Assembly: GCF_019097595.1 (NCBI RefSeq)
Contig: NC_080716.1
Span: 15,214,901-15,278,900 of the forward strand
Length of the DNA: 64,000 bases
Reading direction: 5' to 3'
From: Hemibagrus wyckioides
Lineage: Eukaryota; Chordata; Actinopteri; Siluriformes; Bagridae
Shown here: positions 53,084-64,000 of the stretch, one piece after another
Position numbering within the stretch: position 1 is the stretch's first letter
How the letters are laid out: every line of letters starts with the position of its first letter
Notes under the pieces: generated by a model
What the model was told of the DNA's origin: nothing
The model's input: the letters and a program-made list of their open reading frames with translations, nothing else
The model's database searches: none
Made by a program: the position numbers and the translations under genes

Positions 53084-53576
53084 CAGACAACACATCCAAA
53101 CCCTGCTGTAGCTTAATTAATGGAGAAAATTATAATTCTCACAGCAAAATATTTGGTTTTACTTAAGTCTACACTTACACTTGTTATTGCAGGTAATGTA
53201 GTGTAATTTAAAAAGCTTAAGAATATTGTCAATATCACACCATGTAGTGTAATCAAATCCTCAATTGATTTTTTTTTTTAAATATTAAAAAATTATTTAT
53301 TGGTTTTCGGGGAGAAAATAGAAAAGTAGTATATCTTTTTAAAAATCCTTCCGAAATGTTAACTACACAACATTACAGCATTACTAAAAGACTATAGATT
53401 GAAGCCCAAGTTATAGCTGATAAAAGAGCAGCCTATTTGCAGTCTCAATCAAATGATCACGTCAGCACAGCTGAAGAAGGCATTCATTTTTGTCTACTCT
53501 TGCCAGCTGTTCACCGAGAGAAAGCGCAAACAACAAAAAGCACAAGAAATGGGAGATCAGGAGGCAATAGGGAACA

Positions 53577-53586
53577 GAGGGAGAGA

Positions 53587-53627
<41 letters not shown>

Positions 53628-53685
53628 AGAAACGAATAGAGAGATTGCAAAAAGGTGTGGGGAGAGGGAGAGAGAGAGAGAGGGG

Positions 53686-53742
<57 letters not shown>
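53577..53742. repeat. Long compound (GA)n tract
   Basis: Two GA blocks (53,577-53,622 and 53,666-53,742) joined by an A/G-rich spacer. Open frames over it encode only Arg-Glu or Leu-Ser runs and are artefacts. Confidence 0.95.
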
Positions 53743-53744
<2 letters not shown>

Positions 53745-53858
53745 CGGGAGCACAAGCCCACACTCTCACACACCCTGGCCTAACTTTTTCTTACCCATTC
53801 AAACCAGGGGCCATTTTGGTTAAGCTTTGAAGCAGACACAGAAAAGAAACTAACTTAC

Positions 53859-53969
53859 CCTCGGCCTTTTTTCTTTACCCTCTTGAGCAACAGAGGAGAG
53901 GTGAAGGTGGCAGATAATCCCAAAAGGAACTCACTGAACACCAATCGTCCTCTGAAGTCAATTCTGCAC
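53859..53969 (-). other. Possible internal exon of an unidentified minus-strand gene
   Basis: On the minus strand the acceptor TTTCCCCCCTCCAG and the consensus donor CGAGG|GTAAGT bracket 111 nt. One frame is fully open and reads CRIDFRGRLVFSEFLLG, then LSATFTSPLLLKRVKKKG. The splice signals are better than chance background here. I recognise no family and no partner exons with certainty, and it could be untranslated or spurious. Confidence 0.35.
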
Positions 53970-53999
53970 CTGGAGGGGGGAAATACTTTAAATTAATTA

Positions 54000-56400
54000 C
54001 TTTAAAATAGGTTTAACTTGTATTAGTTTTGAAAGAGGCAAAAAAAATTTTTTAAGACAGTAAGTACTATCTTTCTTAAAACTAGGTAAAAGACACCAGT
54101 CAAGGGCTGTAACATGCAAATATGCAAATTCTATAAATATAAACAGGAAAACCATCAACTAAAATTTCTAAATCCATTAAAACAAATTTGTGGAAAAAGA
54201 TTTTAAAAAGGAAAGAAATCCTCACATACACTTATCAATTGGCATTCCAAGTCTTAATTTGAGATCAAAAATACACCCACTCATCTAAGATTGGGTCTCC
54301 CATTCCAGGCTGGGGGTTCCAGGAGTAAAATAAGTGCCTAAAGCTTTTGTCCCCCACCACCTATTTTCAGCCCCTAAACCCTTTTTCTCTCCCTATTCCC
54401 TTCCAGACCAGCAGTCCATGCAGTGTGCAGCCTCTGCTTAGCTGTAGCTAGTGAGGCTGCCTGAGGAACTTGGTAGGCATAAAAAGCAGGGGTTGTAGCC
54501 TTTTTCCCGGGGCATCACTTTCTACAATTAAAATGAACATTTTTGGGGGACTGAAAAAATACCAAAAAAAATCAGTGCGTCACCCTGGGGTTTCTTTCAA
54601 AGGGTGTAAAATTTCGGGACTGTTGCTTTAACCGTTTCCAGGCAAAAAATTAATTTGTGGGACTTCGTGTGTGGAGCGCGCCAGTGCTAGCAGCTCTCGC
54701 TTGCTTGATTTCTTGTACCCATGCCAAAGCATTCACACAGCCAGCAAAGAGAAAGGGAGGGAGGGAGGGAACAAAAGAGGGAGCAGGCTCGACTGCAGAA
54801 ACACAGGGAAAGAGGAACACGAAACAAGAAAAAGTGTTGTGTTTGTGCCGATTTTTTTTTTGCCATGATGCAGGAAAACTTTTACTACAATCTCTAAACT
54901 CTGTTGAGCGTCTTAGAAAAACATTTTCGTTCTTGGCCTTGTTTCATTTGAGCTCAAATCATGAACTAAAATAAAAATACAAGTGCAACCAGGGGAAGAC
55001 AAGAAATTAAATTCTAGAAACCACTTGAAGATACCAAAAAAAATTTGTTGTTGTTATTTTAATGTTCTTTTCATTGTTTCATCGCAACACTGAGCTTGGC
55101 TGTGTGTACCGGCACTGTGGGCTGTGCATAGAACGAGAGACTAGGTACAAAAAGTGGAGAAAATGTTGATCTGGTTCCACAGATAGCTTTACTGAGAAAG
55201 ACAACTGGGCTTGAACAGTTGCATGCGCGCACACACGCACACACAGCCAGACAAGACAAAGACCTCTGCGAATAATACATGACCAAAAAGCAAAAGCCAA
55301 AAGAAACCAAAGTCACAATATCACTTTGTGAAAGAGTGCCCCAAGCAGATCTGTAAGATTTAGCCACTATTTATAAGATCAACACTCACGATTCAGCAAC
55401 TGATAAATAAGTACTGTACTAACACACACCATGTTGGCTTAAAACTGACTTTATGTTTTTCCCCCTTAATAGTCATATTAATTGAAAGCTGTTTTTTTTC
55501 CCCTTCTTCAAAATCTGGTTTATATGAATGTATATTGATAACAAAATTATGAATATGATCCAGTGCTGATTACATTTTTTAAATCAATTATTTAAATAAG
55601 TAATCCACTTTCTTACATTTCATGCATCATCTCATTCTGCACAAAACATGTCCTCACTAAGCCTCAGTAACCACACACAAAAACAGGAAGACTAAAAACA
55701 GTCCAGAGAAGGAACAGTGTCAGGCCCAGGCCCTAACATGAGAGACATGCTTAAAAATCAAACATGATCAATTCAAGCAAAATTAATTGCATTATGTGGA
55801 TGCAAATAATGACCTTATAATTTGAGGGTAAAATTTTGAAAAATTGCCACGAGAAAAAAAACCACACAAAAACAAACAAATAAACAAAAACTAAAGAGAC
55901 AAAACTTGTGTCAATGTTTCAGCCTATGTGGTGAAACATGCTAATTAATTACTGTGGTATATTCTAGCTGTGATGGAGCAGGAACCTAAATTTCATACAG
56001 CACTCAACTTCCTTTTCACAGCCCAAGACCTTATATTTAATAACAGTTCCATACATTTACAAGTCATTTACAGTGCATCAAATGCATGTAGTGTATGACA
56101 TTTGACTTTAACAGAGCGGTTAAAAAATAAAAATAAAAAAACCCCTAAAACCTAGGGAAGCAAATTTTTTAAAAGCATGATCTCACAAATTTACAAAACA
56201 GTGCAAGTTATAGAAATGCACTCAGTCCAAAGATATTAAAATCCTGGGTAATATTCTCACTAGACAAGGAGTTCATCAGTAATGCAAAGAGCAGCTCTCC
56301 AAAACCAGCACCAGAATGCCATATTGCTGACAAACTAGTCACCAAGAACAAGCATACTCACTATGTGTTCTCCTGATCCCCCTCCCAAAGTCAACAACCT
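54000..56400. other. Non-coding stretch without recognisable features
   Basis: Mixed-composition DNA between the possible exon at 53.9 kb and the CG/CA tract at 56.45 kb. I see no credible exon, RNA gene or element. Confidence 0.45.
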
Positions 56401-56453
56401 GCTGAAAGTCTACCATCAGTCCCATGCCTCTTCACGTTACTCGTGCGCGCACA

Positions 56454-56520
56454 GGCGCGCGCGCGCGCTCACATCCATACATACACATGCACATGCACAT
56501 AGACAGACACACACACACAG
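56454..56520. repeat. (GC)n-(CA)n mixed low-complexity tract
   Basis: GCGCGCGCGC (Z-DNA-prone) followed by CACACATGCACA and (CA)n. Confidence 0.85.
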
Positions 56521-56961
56521 CTAGATACCACACACTCTATACTCTTCACACTTTAAAAACTATTTTTTTAATGACCAATTTTATCACCTTAATGTCTCTT
56601 CAGCACCTACCAGTAATGATCCCGTATGAAGCTGTCAGCACTAATTATACCTGGCATGCACTGATGTAAGCAAGTGATCATCAATAAACGTGGCAATAAA
56701 ATTATTACAAAGCAGAGGCGAAACCACAAGTCGTATAAAAAAACTAAAGTATATATAACTTTAAAAATTTATAAATATATATAAAAAAAAAACTCTCGTG
56801 TGTAGGTGGGTGGGGCTGTAAGACCACGCGCGTGCCGAGCTCAATTAACCTTTATAATATACCTAGTTAATTTTTTTTTAAGTTAGTCGCTTATAAAACA
56901 AAGCAAAAAAATCCGTATAACTGGCTCAGAGCCACGCAGTGATAGTTTGTGTTGGTTGTAA

Positions 56962-56962
56962 G

Positions 56963-57012
<50 letters not shown>

Positions 57013-57154
57013 CCATGCGAAAGCAAGCACACAGAATCAACGAAAATGATATTTGTGGAGGAGACTAAACTTGGATTATATGAAGAACCTACAACAACAA
57101 TTCCGTTTCGAGGCGAAAATGTACTGCTCAATTATCTACAAAATGTCACCGGAA

Positions 57155-57199
<45 letters not shown>

Positions 57200-57473
57200 T
57201 TCGCCTCATAGACGGTCATTGTCAAAAATATAATAGTGTACAGTTATGACACTCATCGAAACCGAGCAGTTAAATTGTTTATCGTAAGAATAAAACACAG
57301 TGATTAGTTACGGAGTTCTTTTCATCACAATAGACACCTACTAACGTTTATAATAGATTATAAGACACACACGTGTTTTTGGTTAGTGTTAAACTAGTGG
57401 AGTAACTGAAAAGCTCGGGTGACAGCTACTGTGCCGTCTAACTCACTCACTCACTCACTCTTTCACACACACT

Positions 57474-57513
<40 letters not shown>
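56962..57513. repeat. Cluster of three (GA)n microsatellites
   Basis: GA tracts at 56,962-57,009, 57,153-57,194 and 57,477-57,513, all with the same strand sense. Confidence 0.95.
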
Positions 57514-57516
<3 letters not shown>

Positions 57517-57899
57517 CCAAGTTACTCATTAGCTTAACCAGAAACCAAAGCTGAAGGCTATTCTACATACACAGCTGTCTGACCCTACCAATTTTCATAC
57601 CTAACTCGTGTGTGTGTGTGTGTTAGTGTTAACTAGCACAAAATCGACATAAACCATTTTGTAGCAACAATTAGCTAGAAATGCCCGAAGAATGACCATG
57701 GCAGCATTATACAGAAACTAACCCCAGTAATCTATTAGTTATCGAATAAATAAAGACAGAACAATTATTAATTCTGTTCCTATAGTTCAGACGGGGAGGA
57801 AAAAGGCTGACATGTATAAAAACATTTTTGCTTGATAAAATGCAAAAAAAAAAAATAAAAATAAAAAAATATATATATATATATATTCATTTACCTTAT

Positions 57900-58110
57900 T
57901 TTTTTTAAAATGGAAAAATAAAACTCCTTGTCGTCGAAGTCTGTATAATCACCGCGGAGTGTAAAAATGATGACGGGTTTAGAAGGATAAGAAAATAAAT
58001 AAATAAAAGAGCACAAAATAACAATTTTGTCTATAACAAGAGTTCCATTCACTCGGGCTCTGAACTTTGAAAATGGCGCCAAGGCTTCACCGCAGCACCT
58101 CTACACTGTG
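57900..58110 (-). promoter_or_regulatory. Possible minus-strand promoter and 5' exon with YY1-type motif
   Basis: On the plus strand 58,068-58,080 reads GAAAATGGCGCCA, close to the YY1 consensus found at many TATA-less promoters, in a locally CpG-richer stretch (CACCGCGGAG, CGTCGAAGTC). On the minus strand an A-rich AATAAG|GTAAATG donor-like site lies at about 57,891-57,900. Together these could be a first exon for a gene containing the possible exon at 53.9 kb. Weak evidence. Confidence 0.3.
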
Positions 58111-58607
58111 ATGACACGAGGCAGGGAGAAAAAAAAATAAAGAAAAAAATTTCCTTTACAATTTTTTCGTTTCTGATGCCTCACTAACTCGTGTTTTCAA
58201 TAATCTTTACGAAACCAGGCGTCTTGTGTTCATATATTCGCTTTATGAATTTATAAATATTTTTTTCTTAATTTTTTTAACGGTCAGCACTTATTTTTGC
58301 CGCGGTGCAGGTCGGGAACTGGCCTGGCTGGTTTTGTTTTGAATTTCCAAACTGGAAATAACGGATGTTCCACATGTCGCCCCCTGTTGGACAAAATGGC
58401 ATCCTGCAGGCAAGCTTTAATGCATATTCAGTCAGCTTCCTATAAGGACTGTGCTTGATGTGGTCATGTTAGTGAAATCACTGAATGCCATGGTTTCGGC
58501 CACGAGAGATCCCCACAATTGACGATCATAACTTATTTCATCTTATCTTGCGACTTAACCACGTACTTTGACAAGGCTTTAACTTATCAGTGATTAGGCA
58601 TAATATA

Positions 58608-59149
58608 CACTATATTGCCAAAAGTTTTGGGACGTCTGCTTTTACATGCACATGAATGTAATATGGAGTTGACCCCCCCCCACCTTTGCAGCTATAACAG
58701 CTTCAACTCTTCTAGGAAGGCTTTCCACAAGGTGTAGGAGTGTGTTTTTACGGGAATGTTTGACCATTCCACTAGAAGCGCATTTGTGAGGTCAGCCACT
58801 GATGCTGGATGAGAAGGTCTGGCTCGTAGTCTCAATTCTAATTCATCCCAAAGGTGTTCTGTCAGGTTGAGGTCAGGACTCTGTGCAGTTCCTCCACACC
58901 AAACTCGCTCATCCATGTCTTTATGGACCTTGCTTTGTGCACTGGTGTACAGTCATATTGGAACAGGAAGCGGACATCCCCGAACTGTTCCCACAAAGTT
59001 GGGAGCATGAAATTGTCCAAAATGTCTTGATATGCTGAAGCATTAAGAGATCCTTTCACTGGAACTAAGGGGCCAAGTCCAACACCTGAAAAACAACACC
59101 TGAATTCAATGATTTGAAGGGGTGTCCCAAAACTTTTGGCAATATAGTG
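58608..59149 (-). mobile_element. Internally deleted Tc1-like element
   Basis: Inverted ends CACTATATTGCCAAAAGTTTTGGG are flanked by TA at 58,606-58,607 and 59,150-59,151, 542 bp. The minus strand keeps a decayed C-terminal transposase part: DVRFLFQYDCTPVHKARS then, in another frame, AQSPDLNLTEHLWDELE, so the second Asp region and the third acidic residue (Glu in LTEHLW) are recognisable. The N-terminus is deleted and there is a frameshift between the two parts. Confidence 0.93.
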
Positions 59150-59159
59150 TAAAACGAAC

Positions 59160-60380
59160 TTTTCACAGAAACATTAAGTATTAATGTTATCGATCTTAGA
59201 AACTCCACTGACTGGTATTTATATTTATGCAGCATTTCTGTATATATAATGCTTAATCTTTGATCAAGCACTAATTGAGTTGAGGTCCAGGAGCCTTTCT
59301 TTTATTTCAACACGAAAACAGCACAAAGGTTGTTGGTTTCAAAAAGACAAACTTTTATTTAAGCTGTGGGCAGTAGTAGAGGTCTATTCCACATCTGCTC
59401 CAGTACTATGGAGCCAGTGTTAAAGTGACTAAGCCGGGAACAGTGATGGTGGGAGGCATTGCATGTCTGTTTTCCATGTTCCCTACCTATGTGTTCAGAG
59501 CAGGGATGCAGCTGTGCACCTATATGGTCAGAGTCCAGCACAGTTTAGTAATGTCCTTGCTCTGTTACACTCACTTTGACTTATTAGCTCATTATTAGGC
59601 TACAAGTGTTAGAGTAGGACTCTAACCCTTTCAGATCCACTTAGGCTCCCCTAGACAGTTTGAAAACAGAGAAATTGGAATATGAATGAAAAATGATTTC
59701 TGACACAAGCAAACTGCTTTATAAATATAAATCTTAAGTGTTTAAAGTTATAACAGTTAAATATGGGTACAACTTGTCCCTAAATGTTAGTTGACCATTA
59801 AACAAATGGAAATATTTAACTCTGCTAAGTAATAACCTCTGTCCCTCTCACATGTGAGGTTTAATATGGACTTTGACGGATATTTGGTTGGAAATGACCT
59901 AACCTTTTCTGTATTTTCATATCCGGACCATTTCTAAGAACAAGAAGTGTACATTTTAATGTGTCCCATTACACAAAGAAGCTGGTTACTGAGAAACAGC
60001 AGAGACATGGAACTTTTAGTGAGTTTAAAAGTACATGGAAATATAATTTATTTACATTTGAATCTTTTACATGACAACTCACTGTTATTGATCAAAATAC
60101 CCAAGGCCAGTACTGAGGTAAACATGTCCTCATGTAGTTATATTTTGTGTCCCAGCAGCCGGTAATATCATGTCAAGTAATATGGCATAAAGGGCAAAAG
60201 ACAGAACATATTTAATATTACTGAATCACACTAATCAGATTTTATAATTGCTATCTGATAACAATCTCACTATTAGATTACCGGTTGACACCCCACCCCT
60301 CTTTATATGAATGCATAAGGAAATAAATGTATACATATCAATTTTAAGATTTTCCCCAGTACGTATGACTGTACATCCAG
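59160..60380. other. Non-coding stretch between Tc1 element and P2Y-like gene
   Basis: No domain-bearing frame or RNA gene recognised. It probably contains the 3' flank of the minus-strand receptor gene. Confidence 0.5.
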
Positions 60381-60389
60381 GCATATCAT

Positions 60390-60395
60390 TTTATT
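60390..60395 (-). terminator. Polyadenylation signal of the P2Y-like gene
   Basis: AATAAA on the minus strand, about 42 bp after the receptor stop codon. Confidence 0.45.
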
Positions 60396-60436
60396 AACAT
60401 TTCAAACACAATACAACATATTTCTTATATTTTGTC

Positions 60437-61735
60437 TCAAGGTAACTCTGTGAATATGTTGTTTTCTGCCTTGAGTTCATTGTTTTTATGGTTCACTCCC
60501 TCTTCAGCTTCCTCCTCCTCATTCCCTCCTTTTCCCAGCATCCGTAAAGGCCAAAGGAGCCCATGGTGGGAAGGTGGTGGTTTGTTGCAACAGGGTCCAC
60601 TTTTTTCCTTGGTGAGGAAATATAGCAAAGCATTAAGCCAGGCATTGAAGGATGCTAGTGGCCGAGTAATTTTGTAACAAATGGAGACCATCCGCATTGT
60701 ATGGCAGTGCACCCTGCTGGTCACTTTCAGCACCAAAAAAATCGTGCGGGTAACGTGAAAGGGGAAGAAGCAAAGGGCAAAGAGGAGAGTAATGGTTATG
60801 ATGGTTTTGATGGACTTGCGACGCCTGTTTACATACGGTGAATGAGCCCCGAGAATAATGGACATGCCTTCTCCTCCTGTCACTGCCCTGCTTCCTTGCC
60901 TTGTCCTTGGTCCATTAGCAGGAGGTTGGGAATTAAGTGTTCGAAATATAGTCATAACTACACGTGAGTAGCACCAGGCAATAATGCTAAATGGCACAAA
61001 GAACCCTAAGAGATGGAGGGTTATTCCATAAGGAACATAGTCCTGGAACTCCTTATCAATAGCATCATCCCAGCAGTTAGAGAACATCTCAGCACTTGGA
61101 CTTGTATTGAACTTGTGTGTGTCACCATTCATTTCATGTACCTCTAATGCTCCACCGTCCTTTCGACGGGGAAGAAGCTCTGTTTGTGCAAATCGAAAAA
61201 TTGGGCATGTGAGCGCAAAGACAGCAAGCCATACCAAAATGCAAGTGCCTTTTACAGCCCGTTTGGTCTCTAGAGTGATGGTCCTCATGGGATGACAGAT
61301 GCCCAGGTAGCGATGCACAGAGATGCAGGTGAGAAAAAAAATGCTACAATACAGGTTGAAGTAGAACAGGAAGCGCACCAAGCGACACATGAAATCTCCA
61401 AAGACCCAGTTGTCATGCATGATGTAACTGGCCACTAGGAATGGCAAAGAGAGGCCATACATAAAGTCAGTAGTAGCCAAGTTTACCATATAAATTAGGG
61501 ACACATTCCAGTGCTTGGTACGGCGAAAGGAGCGATAGAGAACCACAGAATTGAGGCTGATGCTAAAGACAAATGTGAAGGAGTAACAGATAGGAAGGAA
61601 GATGTACTTGTAGGACTCATCAATGTTGCAGGAGGCAGCATTAGAGGAATTATCTGAAAAGAGGAAAAGGGTGTCATCTCCTTGTCCTGTTTCAGACAGG
61701 TCTGTAGGAGTGTCTGTCACCATTTCTGATTGCAT
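60437..61735 (-). CDS. P2Y-family nucleotide receptor-like GPCR
   Basis: A single coding exon, 432 residues, class A GPCR. Seven hydrophobic segments are visible (about 45-67, 79-101, 116-138, 161-181, 235-257, 309-330, 347-373). P2Y hallmarks: NLYCS..FLTCISVHRYLGICHP (130-149 region) with HRY instead of DRY, Cys117 paired with Cys221, and the agonist-site motif H327-V-T-R330 in TM6 with R358 in TM7 (K-I-T-R-P-L-A), as in the P2Y2/4/6 group. N-glycosylation sites are possible at N29 and N210. The TM7 motif is NALLY (368-372), without the usual D/N-P-x-x-Y proline. Extracellular loop 2 and intracellular loop 3 are unusually long, and the tail is acidic (NEEEEAEEG). Met1 (61,735) has a weaker context than Met5 (61,723; G at -3, G at +4), so the true start may be Met5. 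The exact subtype is undecided. Confidence 0.9.
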   Translation of the reverse strand: MQSEMVTDTPTDLSETGQGDDTLFLFSDNSSNAASCNIDESYKYIFLPICYSFTFVFSISLNSVVLYRSFRRTKHWNVSLIYMVNLATTDFMYGLSLPFLVASYIMHDNWVFGDFMCRLVRFLFYFNLYCSIFFLTCISVHRYLGICHPMRTITLETKRAVKGTCILVWLAVFALTCPIFRFAQTELLPRRKDGGALEVHEMNGDTHKFNTSPSAEMFSNCWDDAIDKEFQDYVPYGITLHLLGFFVPFSIIAWCYSRVVMTIFRTLNSQPPANGPRTRQGSRAVTGGEGMSIILGAHSPYVNRRRKSIKTIITITLLFALCFFPFHVTRTIFLVLKVTSRVHCHTMRMVSICYKITRPLASFNAWLNALLYFLTKEKSGPCCNKPPPSHHGLLWPLRMLGKGGNEEEEAEEGVNHKNNELKAENNIFTELP

Positions 61736-61739
61736 CTGA

Positions 61740-63900
61740 AGCTCTTATTAAGGATGTGATTCTGTGTCATCATCACAGTGAGTGTCCATAAAACAGCTGC
61801 TGATTCCAATGCTGGAAAGTGTCTACATTTCTAGTTTTTCCAGTTGGTGGTCCCATGTGAATTTCTGTAAAAATGATAACAGCATTGACATTATATTTAG
61901 TGTAGCATTCAAAATCTGACACACTACAAATAAAATTGATGCACTGATTTGATTTTAGAGTCATTCAAGATGGCACTTTTCTATTTACTGGTCTGACAGG
62001 TGGCCTCTTTTGCCTCTTTCTCTCCCCCCGCCCTCAGCTTTTCTTTCACAATCTGTGAAGCTGTTTGCCCTACCGCCCTGCCGCATGAGTATATGCTGCT
62101 GATTCAGACTCTTTTCACTTCAGTAACTAATCAATCAGTAACCACACTTCCCCTCAGTGTACCATCATCCGTCTCCCTTTCTTACTCACTTGTTACCCCA
62201 TTTAGACTCTTTCCTCTTTTTGACCCCCAAAAAGTTTACAAGATTTTAATGACAAGCATTTTTAGCTCTTTCTGCATAACATCATTCTATATGCTTCAGC
62301 GGATATATTTAAACATCAAACATTGCTTTGAACTTTATCCACATGCCATACAATGGTTATCTTCTCTTCTTGTAGACTGAGCATTAAGCTGAGTAGCTAC
62401 AGGGCAAAAGGCTATATTGTTCAGCACTTGAGAAACATATAAAGCATTGTGTCAACAAGAGTGAGTTGTTCACTCAACCATGTTATGATAAATCATCTAT
62501 TTGTGACTTCATGGGGACAAAGATAAATCCAGGGAAAATACAAATTTTGTAATATTCTTGTAGTGTGAATATTAAAAAATGACTTTATAGATTACAGTTC
62601 TTAAAGAAAAAGGTATAAGAGGCATGTGTCAAGTATCAGAGTGGTACAAAAATACCTCTAACTGGTTCTGTGTAATTACAAACTGGAAAACTTACCGATT
62701 CGGACAGAAGAGAAATTTTTGAACAGAATCCCAAATGCCAGCGAAACACTCCTAGTTCATTTTCCATCCATCATTAGTGTGAACAAGAAAGCACAGACAA
62801 ATAGATAAGAAAAAAGTACTAAATCTATTGCCCTATCTAGGTGACTTCAGAACCATAAGTTGTTGCTCTACTTCACCTCGTCTGTTTGTCGTACCTATTG
62901 CGGACCATTCTATGCATCCCTCCCTTCTTCTTGGTCTCCTCTCACCTCTTCATCTGTCCCTCCCCCTGTCTGTCTTCTTTCCTCTATTTCTGCTGAGCTG
63001 TCCTTTTGAACATACAAACTCTGACTATGCAGGGCAAAGAAATGACTTTTTATGAATACATATTCGGATCTAGTTTAAAAGAAAAGCAATAAGGAGATAT
63101 AACTCACCTAAAGTGTACTGATCGCCAGCTCTATATAACATATTGTGAATAAACTGTACCTTTATTCTATAAAAATGTCACAAGCAGCACCAGTCAATGC
63201 TACCCAACATATATACATACAAAAACAACTGACTTATTCTAGGTAGATTTTAATGAGCATGTTTTAGGCAGTTTTGATTCTCTTACTGCTAATTTGCATA
63301 ATTTACATTTGTGTGCACAGGTGTGAAACACGTCATCCCATCAGGAGATTATTGCTTTATCCATTAGCTCTACAAGTGTCTGCATGTGACTGTAAACTAT
63401 TGAATATCAAATTATGGATGCAGTGTATCACTAAAATGATGTAAATATGACACAAACCTAAAGGGGCTGGAACAATAAAAAATAATGATTTGTCAAAAAC
63501 AATTTGATTCTGGAAAGAGGTTGGTCCTAGACAGCAATAACAGCTTACTAATGTCTTGTTAATGCCTTACAACACCGTTATATCAACATATTAATAGAAA
63601 CCTTACAAAGCAGCTAAAATAAAGGAAATATCAGAAACAAATCTGTGCAATTTAAGTCCTTAAAATCCTAAAAACAGTCCTTTGGTGTGGAGAAACTTTT
63701 CACAGTACAGTTAAGTCTTCCAGGCAGATCTCCCAGGTTTGTAAGTTCTCAAGTTATTAACGCATCTTTTTTGTCCCTTTAATGGAAGTGACCTCTTCTG
63801 TCAGAGTGACGTCATATCCTGTATCTCCAGTAACATGGCATCCTGTTCAGTTCTTAGCTGGTCTCTTGTGAGAAGTCGGCCAACTAACTCAGAGCTGAGG
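61740..63900. other. 5' flank of the P2Y-like gene, no further gene seen
   Basis: Non-coding. Apart from the donor-like sites at 62,696 and 63,108 (TTTAG|GTGAGT on minus) I see nothing I can name. Confidence 0.45.
62696..62760 (-). other. Possible 5' UTR exon of the P2Y-like gene
   Basis: The minus strand has a strong donor, CGAATCG|GTAAGTTTTCC, at 62,696/62,695, about 960 bp upstream of the receptor start. P2Y genes often have an untranslated first exon. The matching acceptor is unclear (CACTTTCCAG near 61,812 is one option) and the 5' limit is not visible. Confidence 0.35.
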
Positions 63901-63906
63901 TCTATA

Positions 63907-63908
63907 CA

Positions 63909-63942
<34 letters not shown>
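63907..63942. repeat. (CA)n microsatellite
   Basis: About 17 AC units near the right edge of the window. Confidence 0.95.
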
Positions 63943-63946
<4 letters not shown>

Positions 63947-64000
63947 AAGATGTATGTAAATCTACTATAAAAAAAAAAACATTAAACTATAAAGAGCCTT

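Larger units (their letters stand above)
49530..53570. other. Intergenic DNA, no firm gene
   Basis: AT-rich non-coding DNA with a (CT)n-(TA)n tract at 52,201-52,290 and a (CA)n tract at 53,036-53,083. On the minus strand 50,880-51,600 has mixed composition and a TTTATT (AATAAA on minus) near 50,757, so it might be the 3' end of a minus-strand transcript, but I could not build a reading frame. Confidence 0.45.

Noticed and set aside
53453..53830. Arg-Glu and Leu-Ser repeat proteins near 53.6 kb
   Set aside because: Products of (GA)n/(CT)n tracts on both strands, with no coding signature outside the repeats.
58692..59059. Short minus-strand proteins as host genes
   Set aside because: They are remnants of a Tc1 transposase within an element with clear TIRs and TA duplications.

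Overview
The window is nuclear genomic DNA of a bony fish. The acetylcholinesterase, BAP18 and P2Y-type receptor genes are clearly vertebrate. The Tc1 family elements, the palindromic and TA-flanked MITEs and the tRNA-type SINE are typical of teleosts, and an ostariophysan such as a catfish is plausible but not proven. Introns, CpG-rich promoter stretches, microsatellites and an AT-rich intergenic background all fit.

Layout. (1) 1-16,327 on the minus strand is one uninterrupted, frame-constant, Thr/Ser/Pro-rich exon of a giant mucin-like protein. It runs off the left edge of the window. A 61-nt exon at 23,010-23,070 (minus) encodes a classical signal peptide, has a consensus splice donor in the matching phase, and has a TATA box about 85 bp upstream of its ATG. 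Together they give at least 5,462 residues of an N-terminal, secreted or membrane mucin. Its C-terminal domains lie outside the window. (2) The 6.7-kb first intron (16.3-23.0 kb) is packed with transposons: a dead Tc1 element carrying a nested Harbinger-like MITE, an abutting TA-flanked MITE, an old dimeric repeat, and a second Tc1/mariner remnant. (3) 23.2-30.4 kb is gene-free as far as I can see and holds MITEs, SINE/LINE tails and microsatellites. (4) A CpG-rich segment at 30.4-31.7 kb looks like the promoter and non-coding first exon of ache. Its five-exon coding part (counting the 5' exon as exon 1) ends at 41,221. (5) BAP18, a SANT-domain chromatin subunit, has six coding exons between 46,084 and 49,201. 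(6) 49.5-60.4 kb is mostly microsatellite and AT-rich DNA, with one possible minus-strand exon and a possible YY1-type promoter. (7) A single-exon P2Y-like GPCR lies at 60,437-61,735 on the minus strand.

Context. The mucin and ache are divergent (head to head). In human 7q22, ACHE and MUC3A/MUC12/MUC17 are neighbours in the same divergent orientation. This makes the giant exon a good candidate for the fish counterpart of the MUC3/12/17 membrane mucins. That is inference from gene order, because the diagnostic SEA/EGF/transmembrane exons are outside the window. The genes do not form a common pathway. They are independent vertebrate transcription units separated by transposon-rich DNA.
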